Source of the DNA: Desulfobacterium sp.
GTDB taxonomy: Bacteria > Desulfobacterota > Desulfobacteria > Desulfobacterales > Desulfobacteraceae
DNA: 64,000 bases
Reading direction: 5' to 3'
Assembly: GCA_016342325.1 (NCBI GenBank)
Contig: JAEINR010000002.1
Span: 1-64,000, forward strand
This document shows, one piece after another, positions 57,774-64,000 of this stretch. A program made the translations under genes and the position numbers. Position 1 is the stretch's first letter, and the number at the start of each line of letters is the position of its first letter. The notes beneath the pieces were generated by a model, which was given only the letters and a program-made list of their open reading frames with translations, did not search any database and was not told where the DNA came from.

Positions 57774-58547
57774 ATGATGGACTATTGTGAGGACGGAAGC
57801 CTGTTTTCCGGCGAGAGACATGGGCGGGTGGCGGTGGTGAAATTCAAGGAGGACCTTCTCAAGAACCTGACCCGTCTCGATGCAAAGGAGAGATTGTTCA
57901 GTTTTCTTGACCAGATCGAGGTGGACCAAAAGGTGCGGGTGGTCCTGATCTTTGGCGCTCCCAGGCGTATGGACCAGGAGGAGTGCCAACGCTTTTACAA
58001 AACGTTTGCCACGGGCCAGGCAACCCTTGGCGATCTCGAACGGTTGAACAATGCGGTGAACCAGTTTGTCCTGAAGATGGTCCAGTTCAGGAAGATGGTA
58101 ATCCATGCCGGCAGTGGCCGGGTGGCCCCGGTGTTTTTCAACATGGGATTTGCCTGTGACTGGCGCATCGCCGGGGATGATACGGTTTTCCAAAATCCCT
58201 GTGTGGAGATGGGACTCTTGCCAAAGGGGGGCGGGATCTTTTTCTTTGAACGGCTCATGGGCAGGGGGGCCACGGCCACGCTCCTCTATTCCGGAAGGCA
58301 GATCTGCGCCACGGAAGCCCTGGCCCTGGGCCTGGTGAACCGGGTGGTTCCCTCTGTTCGGCTCGAAACCGAGGCGCTCAGGGTGGCAGAGGGGTTTTCC
58401 CAAAAGTCCGTGACCGCCATTCTGGGAATCAAGCGGTTGCTCAACTATCCTGTGCAGGCGCTCTCCGATTTCCTCGATCATGAGGACGAGGTGATCCGGA
58501 ACTCTTTGCTTAAATCCTTTTCGGCCGGGAACAGGATCGCTTCCTGA
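57774..58547 (+). CDS. Enoyl-CoA hydratase/isomerase-like (crotonase) protein
   Basis: A 257-residue crotonase-fold protein. VAVVKFKEDLLKNL resembles the first strand, NMGFACDWRIAGDDTVFQNP the active-site and CoA region, and EMGLLPKGGGIFFFERLMG the trimer-core helix. The usual glutamates of hydratases are not obvious: the first oxyanion loop (GAPRRMDQEE) is atypical, so hydratase activity is doubtful and another crotonase reaction or none is possible. AAGGAGG precedes ATG 57774, with a second ATG next to it. Confidence 0.75.
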   Translation: MMDYCEDGSLFSGERHGRVAVVKFKEDLLKNLTRLDAKERLFSFLDQIEVDQKVRVVLIFGAPRRMDQEECQRFYKTFATGQATLGDLERLNNAVNQFVLKMVQFRKMVIHAGSGRVAPVFFNMGFACDWRIAGDDTVFQNPCVEMGLLPKGGGIFFFERLMGRGATATLLYSGRQICATEALALGLVNRVVPSVRLETEALRVAEGFSQKSVTAILGIKRLLNYPVQALSDFLDHEDEVIRNSLLKSFSAGNRIAS

Positions 58548-58606
58548 GTCCCGGGCAACCATTTTTTTATTGACCTTTCAGGGGGATCTCTGACTATAAC
58601 TGAAGC

Positions 58607-59332
58607 ATGCAACTACGGGAATCTGATACCTACGACGGATATATCAAGGCGTTGACCGACATCAGTCGGGCCATCACCTCGGATCTTTACATCGAGGATC
58701 TGCTCAAGCTGATTGTCATGGTCACGGCCCGGGTAACTGGGGTGGAGATTTGCTCCCTCTGGCTGATCAACCTGGAGGAGGATCCGCCCAAGATTCGTCT
58801 CAAGGCAACCCAGTCCATCTCTCCCGAATATATCAAGGACCGTTCCCTGAGCCTGAACGAAGGGGTTGTCGGACATGTGGTCACCCACCGCCAGCCCTTG
58901 TTGCTCAAGGATGTCATGACTAGCCGAAGGTTCAAGGAAAAGGAGATGGCCAAGCGCCTGGGCCTGGTCTCCATGGCCGGGATCCCTCTACAGGCACGGG
59001 ATGAAACCGTGATCGGGGTGCTGAACTGTTTCACGGCCGTTCCCCATGATTTCTCCGATACCGAGGTGAACCTTTTAACTGCCGTGGCCAATCAGTCCGC
59101 CGTTGCCATCCTCAACACCGAACTCATGGTCAAGACAAAGGTGATCCAGGAAGAACTTGAGGCCCGTAAAAAGATCGAGCAGGCCAAGGAGATCCTCATG
59201 CACCAGCGGAGCATGATCGGCAACGATGCCTATCGATGGCTCCAGAAGCGAAGTATGGACTCCCGTAAATCCATCCGTGAGGTGGCCGAGGCCGTGATCC
59301 TCTCCAACGAGATCTTCAACTCAAACCGTTGA
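58607..59332 (+). CDS. GAF-ANTAR RNA-binding antitermination regulator
   Basis: A 241-residue protein. Residues about 20-175 form a GAF sensor domain. The last 55 residues are an ANTAR domain (EELEARKKIEQAKEILMHQRSM, DAYRWLQKRSMDSRKSIREVAEAVI), with the A/KEILM core and the later aromatic-rich segment. ANTAR domains bind RNAs made of two consecutive hairpins with six-base loops having A at 1 and G at 4, and prevent termination; many control nitrogen-metabolism genes. An amino-acid permease follows directly, and a candidate two-hairpin target lies at 62433-62471 before a glutamate-synthase-like gene. The GAF ligand is unknown. Confidence 0.85.
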   Translation: MQLRESDTYDGYIKALTDISRAITSDLYIEDLLKLIVMVTARVTGVEICSLWLINLEEDPPKIRLKATQSISPEYIKDRSLSLNEGVVGHVVTHRQPLLLKDVMTSRRFKEKEMAKRLGLVSMAGIPLQARDETVIGVLNCFTAVPHDFSDTEVNLLTAVANQSAVAILNTELMVKTKVIQEELEARKKIEQAKEILMHQRSMIGNDAYRWLQKRSMDSRKSIREVAEAVILSNEIFNSNR

Positions 59333-59491
59333 CCCCCCCCTGTGTTCTTTGGCGCCAGCCCTTTGGAACACAATTTCTGAATCCCGAAAAAATTAAATGA
59401 ATGCTTTTTATTCTTTTAAAAATGGTTTATGCACTCCTGTGTACGATTGTGAGGCGTTCAAAGCCTATTGATATTGGGAGGTTGGTTGGAG

Positions 59492-60916
59492 ATGGAGAAG
59501 TGCAACACAGGGCCTGAGAATTTTGTAACGGAACACAAGGGGTTGAAGCGGGAGATGAAGGGCCGCCACCTGCTGATGATATCCATCGGCGGCACCATCG
59601 GCACCGGGCTGTTCATGGGGGTGGGGTACACCATCAACACGGCAGGTCCCCTGGGCACGGTGCTTGCCTACATGGTGGGCGGGCTGATCATGTATCTTGT
59701 CCTGCTCTGTCTTGGGGAGCTTGCCACGGCCATGCCCGTGGCCGGCTCGTTCCAGACCTATGCCACCCGGTTTATTTCGCCTGCGGCGGGCTTTGCCACC
59801 GGCTGGCTCTACTGGCTGAGCTGGGCCCTGTGCATTGCCGCGGATTTCACGGCGTCCGGCATCATCATGAACACGTTCTTTCCATCGGTGCCCATCTACA
59901 TATGGTGCGCCCTGTTTGCGGTGTTGTTGTCGTTTCTGAACCTGTTGTCCGTCAAGGCTTACGGGGAGAGTGAATTCTGGTTTGCCAGCATCAAGATTAT
60001 CGCCATCGTGGTCTTTATCATCGCAGGGCTCGGGCTCATCCTGGGGTGGGGAGACATGGACCCCAGGGGGCTTTCCAACTTTGTAACGGACAAAGGCCTC
60101 TTTCCCAACGGTTTTGGGGCGGTGGTGATCACCATGGTGGCCGTTGTCTACTCCTTCCAGGGATCTGAGCTTGTGGGCATTGCCGCAGGCGAGTGCGAAA
60201 ATCCCAGTGAGAACGTTCCTAAAGTGATCAAGGCTGTGGTGCTGCGCATTGTTATCTTTTTCTGGCTGGCTGTGTTTGTACTGGCCGCAACCATCCCCTT
60301 TGGCGCGTCCGGGGTGATGGAGAGCCCCTTTGCCCATGTGTTCACCCTCACCGGTATCCCCTATGCAAAGACCGTGATGACACTGGTGGTGCTCACGGCC
60401 GCCCTTTCAGCAGGCAACTCCGGCCTCTATGCCTCATCCCGGCTTCTTTGGTCCATGTCCAAGGATGGACAGGCCCCACGGTTCTTGGGTAAGCTCAATG
60501 CCCACGGGGTGCCCTACAATGCCATCATGCTCACCGTTGCCGTTGCCTGTGCCTCCCTGTTGACCAAGGCCATTGCCGCAGATACGGTTTACCTCTTTCT
60601 CATCTCCAGCACCGGGCTCACTGGTTGCCTCATCTGGATGGTGATCGCCGTCTGCCAGATCAACTTTCGGCGGGAGTTTATCGCCAAGGGGGGTAAGATC
60701 AAGGATCTTGTCTTCAGGACGCCCCTGTTTCCCTTTGTGCCGGTGGCCACCCTGCTGACCAACCTGGTGGCCATCCTCGGTCTCTATCTGGAACCGGATT
60801 ACCGTTACATGCTTTTTGCCAGTGTTCCCGTGGTTCTGGTGGTCTATGGCATTGGGCTTTGGCATTGCAGGCCCAGGGGCGAAAAAAGAGACGGCCGGGG
60901 GCGAATTCAGGGGTGA
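59492..60916 (+). CDS. Amino-acid permease (APC superfamily, LysP/GabP type)
   Basis: A 474-residue carrier with twelve membrane helices. The AAT family signature is GGTIGTGLFMGVGYTINTAGP in helix 1, with GELATAMPVAGSFQTYATRFISP next and YSFQGSELVGIAAGECENPSE in the middle. It imports an amino acid with protons. The ATG at 59492 follows GGGAGG at ten bases; a TTG eight codons earlier is less likely. It directly follows the GAF-ANTAR gene. Its stop at 60914-60916 is immediately followed, in the same frame, by the decayed IS607 transposase, so its last residues may have been altered by that event. Confidence 0.9.
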   Translation: MEKCNTGPENFVTEHKGLKREMKGRHLLMISIGGTIGTGLFMGVGYTINTAGPLGTVLAYMVGGLIMYLVLLCLGELATAMPVAGSFQTYATRFISPAAGFATGWLYWLSWALCIAADFTASGIIMNTFFPSVPIYIWCALFAVLLSFLNLLSVKAYGESEFWFASIKIIAIVVFIIAGLGLILGWGDMDPRGLSNFVTDKGLFPNGFGAVVITMVAVVYSFQGSELVGIAAGECENPSENVPKVIKAVVLRIVIFFWLAVFVLAATIPFGASGVMESPFAHVFTLTGIPYAKTVMTLVVLTAALSAGNSGLYASSRLLWSMSKDGQAPRFLGKLNAHGVPYNAIMLTVAVACASLLTKAIAADTVYLFLISSTGLTGCLIWMVIAVCQINFRREFIAKGGKIKDLVFRTPLFPFVPVATLLTNLVAILGLYLEPDYRYMLFASVPVVLVVYGIGLWHCRPRGEKRDGRGRIQG

Positions 60917-61309
60917 GCGTTTCCCCATTTCGTCGAATTCGCGAAAAGACTTGACAATGCATCCGGTTTTTCGGTTTCCAATGTTATCAAGGAGACTGGA
61001 TCAGGCTTAAATGATAATCGTCCTAAACTCACAAAGCTATTGACCGATATAGAAGTTACCCATATAATTGTGGAACATAGAGATCGCTTGACAAGATTCG
61101 GGTTTAATTACATCAAGAACTGGATGGCATCACGACAATGTAAAATTGTCATCATAAATAAAGTGGAGACAGATAAGGACGGTTTAATGCAGGATTTTGT
61201 CTCTTTGGTGACTTCCTTTGTAGCCCGTCTATATGGGTTACGCAGAAGCAAAAGAAAAACTGAACAATTGATCATAAACTTGTCAAATGAAGATAAAAAT
61301 ATCGAGTAA
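60917..61309 (+). pseudogene. 5'-truncated IS607-family TnpA serine recombinase
   Basis: From about 60944 the frame reads VIKETGSGLNDNRPKLTKLL, VTHIIVEHRDRLTRFGF and SLVTSFVARLYGLRRSKRK, the C-terminal part of IS607 TnpA. The N-terminal MerR-like DNA-binding domain and the catalytic serine segment (YARVSS) are missing, and no start with a ribosome site exists, so this transposase is inactive. The frame is continuous with the end of the permease gene. Its 3' end overlaps the tnpB start by 23 bases, as usual in IS607 elements. Confidence 0.85.
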
Positions 61310-62396
61310 ATGCAGCTTGAAGTTTTTGACTGAAGATAAAAAACGGCAACTTTTTGAAGTGATGGAAGAGTATTCAGGAGTCGTCAATTTTTTCATAGAT
61401 ATTTTCTGGTTGAATGATTTCACCAAAAAAGACCTGACAAAAGATGTATATAATTTGTCGCCTACATGGTTGTCTGCGCGAATGAAGCAGTGTTCGGCAC
61501 GGGAAGCATTGGCCATGTGTCAGTCCAATAATCAGTACAGGAACAAAAGCAATTCGGAATTGGAAGTGGAGCGACTATTGGACGACAATACGGTGTTCAG
61601 TGAGAAGGTGAAGCCCCATCATCATGCCCGCAGGATGATACTCTCCTCCCAGATTGTGTCCATCGAACAGGGCAGAAACTCTTTTGATATCTGGGTAATC
61701 CTTTCTGCAATAGGAGAAAAAATAAAAATTTCAATACCTGTCAGGCAACATCGACATTTCAATCAGTTTAATTCCTGGAAACTATCGACATCCATTGTTA
61801 TCACTCGAACATACATTCAATTTTCATTTGAAAAAGAAATCGAGCCCAAAAAACAATCTGGTGTTATTGTAGGAATGGACGTGGGTATCAATCATCTTAT
61901 TGTCACTTCTGATAAAGAATTTTTGGGTAGTGAGATTAAGTCTTCGATTATCGATATAAAACGCAAAAGACAAGGATCAAAAGCATATATTAGAGCCAAA
62001 AAAACTTTGAAATATCGCATAAACCAAGTTGTTAAAGAATATTTCAACAATAAAAATTTGCGACTGGTTGTTGTTGAAAAGTTACATAATTTAAAAAAAT
62101 CTGCCAACGGCAGATCAAAAGAGTTCAGAAAGACGTTGAGTAACTGGAATTACAGGGAGCTTCTGGAAATCATTCAGAAACACACTGAAATTAACCGTGT
62201 TAGTTTTAGAAGTGTAAACCCCTATAAAACAAGTCAAATGTGTCCGGTTTGTAATCACACTCAGCGGGAGAATCGAAATGGAGAGAATTTCAAATGTCTG
62301 GAATGTGGTTTTTCAGAACAGGCTGACTATGTTGGCTCATTGAATATTCGAGATCGATTTCTCACAGGACGATATGGTGCCTGTTTCAAAACCTAA
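61287..62396 (+). CDS. tnpB: TnpB, RNA-guided nuclease of an IS607-type element
   Basis: A 369-residue TnpB with an intact RuvC active site: D198 (GMDVGINHL), E264 (VVVEKLHNL) and D347 (QADYVGSLNI), and the zinc finger CPVC...CLEC between the last two. The N-terminal OB-like and helical regions are present. TnpB is guided by the omega RNA made from the element's right end and cuts DNA next to a short motif; it favours element retention. Low GC (about 37 percent by eye) contrasts with the neighbouring genes. The TnpA partner is truncated, so the element can move only with help. Confidence 0.93.
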   Translation: MKIKISSKCSLKFLTEDKKRQLFEVMEEYSGVVNFFIDIFWLNDFTKKDLTKDVYNLSPTWLSARMKQCSAREALAMCQSNNQYRNKSNSELEVERLLDDNTVFSEKVKPHHHARRMILSSQIVSIEQGRNSFDIWVILSAIGEKIKISIPVRQHRHFNQFNSWKLSTSIVITRTYIQFSFEKEIEPKKQSGVIVGMDVGINHLIVTSDKEFLGSEIKSSIIDIKRKRQGSKAYIRAKKTLKYRINQVVKEYFNNKNLRLVVVEKLHNLKKSANGRSKEFRKTLSNWNYRELLEIIQKHTEINRVSFRSVNPYKTSQMCPVCNHTQRENRNGENFKCLECGFSEQADYVGSLNIRDRFLTGRYGACFKT

Positions 62397-62480
62397 GCAA
62401 TACTATTGTTTAAGTAACTATTGAATTAAGAAGGTATCAACGCTGATACCTATCGGCACAATGGGGTGCTGACCCGATCA
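62397..62480 (+). ncRNA. Right end of IS element / omega RNA 3' part, or ANTAR target
   Basis: After the tnpB stop comes TTGAATTAAGAA, which resembles the conserved right-end sequence of TnpB elements, then two hairpins. Hairpin 1 (62433-62450) is GGTATC-AACGCT-GATACC. Hairpin 2 (62454-62471) is CGGCAC-AATGGG-GTGCTG with one G-U pair. The first hairpin fits the end of the omega RNA. Both six-base loops also have A at position 1 and G at position 4, as in ANTAR-binding RNAs, and an ANTAR protein is encoded 3 kb upstream. A T5 run lies at 62526-62530. Confidence 0.5.
62433..62471 (+). promoter_or_regulatory. Tandem hexaloop hairpins before the glutamate-synthase-like gene
   Basis: Two six-bp stems separated by three bases, with loops AACGCT and AATGGG. 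They lie 100 bases before the start of the FMN-dependent glutamate synthase-like gene. The pattern matches ANTAR antitermination targets; the alternative reading as part of the TnpB omega RNA is given in the preceding entry. Confidence 0.4.
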
Positions 62481-62571
62481 AATCTAAAATGGACAAAGGC
62501 GTCTCTTTCTTCGAAGGCAGGCGGCTTTTTGCGTTCTGCCGGTGACAACCTTTTAAACAGGAGAAACTGCC

Positions 62572-64000
62572 ATGAGATTTGCAAAGTCAAACGATGTTCT
62601 TGGAACCACTAACCGTGGAAATCCCGCCGAATCCGGCCTCTGCACCCTTTGCCGCGCCGACTGCAAGGGCAAGTGCGAAACCTGGCTGTCAAGCATGGTG
62701 GGCCGTAAACTGCTCTATCCCAGGAGTTTCGGCCTGGTCACGGCAGGGGGAAACAACACCACCCATGTGGGGGTCTCCTATAATTCCTTGCGCATCCAGG
62801 GCTATGCCTACGGTTCCCAGGGTATTTCCGATGCCATGACCCACAGCCCGGACGACTGTATCTTTCCCAACGTCAACCTTGCCACGGAATTTGGCAAGCG
62901 AAAAAAGACCCGGATTCGCATGCCCTTGATGACAGGCGCCATGGGATCCACCTTTATCGCGGAAAAGTACTGGGACGCCTTTGCCATTGGCGGGGCCCTG
63001 GTGGGCATTCCCGTGGTGATCGGCGAAAACGTGGTGGGGGTGGACCGGGGGTCAAAGATCGCACCGGGGGAGAACAAGCAGGGGAAGATCGAGACGGCCC
63101 CGGAGCTGGACAGACGGATCGATACCTACCTGCGCTACTATGACGGATACGGGGCCATCATCGTCCAGCTCAATGTGGAAGACACCCGGAACGGCGTGGC
63201 TGAATATGTGGTGGACAAGTATGGGGACAAGTGCATCATCGAGCTCAAATGGGGCCAGGGTGCCAAGAACATCGGCGGGGAGATCCAGGTGAGAAGCCTG
63301 GATTACGCCATGTTCCTGAAAGATCGCGGCTATGTCGTGGATCCCGATCCCTCCATCCCCGAAGTGCAGAAGGGGTTTGAGCAGGGGGCCATCAAGAGCT
63401 TTGCCCGGCACAGCCGTTTGGGGGGGACCCATCTTGACTCCGTGGCCAAAGTGGAAGAGGATTTCATGAACAGCGTGGAGTACTTAAGGTCCATCGGGTT
63501 TGATCGGGTCACCCTCAAGACCGGCTCCTACGGCATGGAAGAGCTGGCCATGGCCATCCGGTTTGCCACCGACGCCAACCTGGATCTTTTGACCATAGAT
63601 GGTTCGGGCGGGGGAACGGGCATGAGTCCCTGGAACATGATGCAGAGCTGGGGGGTGCCTTCCATCAACCTCCATGCCAAGGCCCACGAGTATGCGGCTA
63701 TCCTGACGGCCAAGGGAAAGAGTGTGGTGGACATGAGCTTTGCTGGCGGGTTTGCCCTGGAGGATCACATCTTTAAGGCGTTGGCCCTGGGTGCCCCCTA
63801 CACCAAGCTCATCTGCATGGGCCGGGCCGTCATGATCCCGGGCTTCCTGGGGGCCAATATCGAAGGCTCTATCTATCCGGAAAGAAGGGCTGAGGTGAAC
63901 GGCAACTGGAACGAGCTGCCCAAGACCGTACTTGAGGTGGGAAAAACCGCCGGCGAGATCTTTGCCGGGTACCACGATCTGGAAAAGAAGCTGGGCCGGG
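62572..64000 (+). CDS. FMN-binding glutamate synthase-family protein (C-terminus off window)
   Basis: An open frame from ATG 62572, preceded by AGGAGAA, to the window end, at least 476 residues without a stop. An N-terminal cysteine cluster (C24-x2-C27-x3-C31-x3-C35) may bind iron-sulfur. The rest is the GltB central FMN barrel: MTGAMGSTFIAEKYW, ELKWGQGAKNIGGEI, the FMN-binding TIDGSGGGTGMSPW and MGRAVMIPGF. The glutaminase domain of complete glutamate synthase is absent at the N-terminus, as in the archaeal-type and single-domain members; it may work with separate amidotransferase subunits downstream. It likely takes part in ammonia assimilation. The ANTAR regulator and amino-acid permease upstream fit nitrogen metabolism. 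Confidence 0.85.
   Translation, partial: MRFAKSNDVLGTTNRGNPAESGLCTLCRADCKGKCETWLSSMVGRKLLYPRSFGLVTAGGNNTTHVGVSYNSLRIQGYAYGSQGISDAMTHSPDDCIFPNVNLATEFGKRKKTRIRMPLMTGAMGSTFIAEKYWDAFAIGGALVGIPVVIGENVVGVDRGSKIAPGENKQGKIETAPELDRRIDTYLRYYDGYGAIIVQLNVEDTRNGVAEYVVDKYGDKCIIELKWGQGAKNIGGEIQVRSLDYAMFLKDRGYVVDPDPSIPEVQKGFEQGAIKSFARHSRLGGTHLDSVAKVEEDFMNSVEYLRSIGFDRVTLKTGSYGMEELAMAIRFATDANLDLLTIDGSGGGTGMSPWNMMQSWGVPSINLHAKAHEYAAILTAKGKSVVDMSFAGGFALEDHIFKALALGAPYTKLICMGRAVMIPGFLGANIEGSIYPERRAEVNGNWNELPKTVLEVGKTAGEIFAGYHDLEKKLGR

Noticed and set aside
59333-59491. ANTAR target hairpins in the permease leader
   Set aside because: I looked for paired hexaloop stems; the only stem (TGTGTTC/GAACACA near 59340-59375) has an 18-base loop and no partner.

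Overview
The window looks like chromosome from a strictly anaerobic, probably marine, sulfate-reducing bacterium of the Desulfobacterota (Desulfobacteraceae, Desulfobacterium-like). Clues are the corrinoid methyltransferase/BCCT transporter locus for quaternary amines, several radical SAM proteins, a TRAP uptake system, a Bacillus-type fadN-fadA pair and a GAF-ANTAR regulator. No marker gene fixes the species, so this is inference. Most of the window is moderately GC-rich with conserved single-copy genes. The two ends are AT-rich and look transferred.

Layout. (1) 1-5.8 kb: AT-rich defence island with a Z1-domain protein (cut by the window edge), a MORC/MutL-like GHKL ATPase and, divergently, a C5-cytosine methyltransferase fused to a Vsr nick endonuclease. 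A 1 kb intergenic stretch holding strong hairpins separates them. (2) 6.1-11.3 kb: Fic enzyme, secreted SNase-like nuclease and the fadN-fadA beta-oxidation pair behind a FadR-type palindrome. (3) 11.5-20 kb: an unrecognised alpha/alpha-toroid plus hexapeptide acyltransferase pair, then an autoregulated TetR with a complete HlyD-RND-TolC efflux system. (4) 20-23.8 kb: pqiABC lipid-transport operon. (5) 24-31.7 kb: two radical SAM enzymes, a holin-like membrane protein, a small Cys-containing protein, a Nudix hydrolase, a DctPQM TRAP transporter and a DUF4139 protein. (6) 32-43.8 kb: chemoreceptor, HAD phosphatase, transketolase, a second paralogous radical SAM protein, the htpG-rimO-polyprenyl synthase-secreted protein operon, and tRNA-Val.

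(7) 44.2-53.9 kb is the most coherent functional unit: an Old-Yellow-Enzyme-like oxidoreductase, a non-pyrrolysine MttB-family methyltransferase, its corrinoid protein, a methyl-tetrahydrofolate methyltransferase, two BCCT carriers and a convergent PAS-sigma54 activator. A canonical -24/-12 promoter preceded by two near-identical palindromes sits in front of the methyltransferase genes. The likely scheme is BCCT import of glycine betaine or a similar compound, methyl transfer to the corrinoid protein, then transfer to tetrahydrofolate, all under sigma54 control.

(8) 54.3-64 kb: lnt, prfB with an intact programmed +1 frameshift, an HD protein, a crotonase, a GAF-ANTAR protein, an amino-acid permease, an IS607-type insertion (decayed tnpA, intact tnpB) and a glutamate-synthase-like FMN enzyme running off the window. 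Two hexaloop hairpins between tnpB and the last gene fit either the TnpB guide-RNA end or an ANTAR antitermination target.
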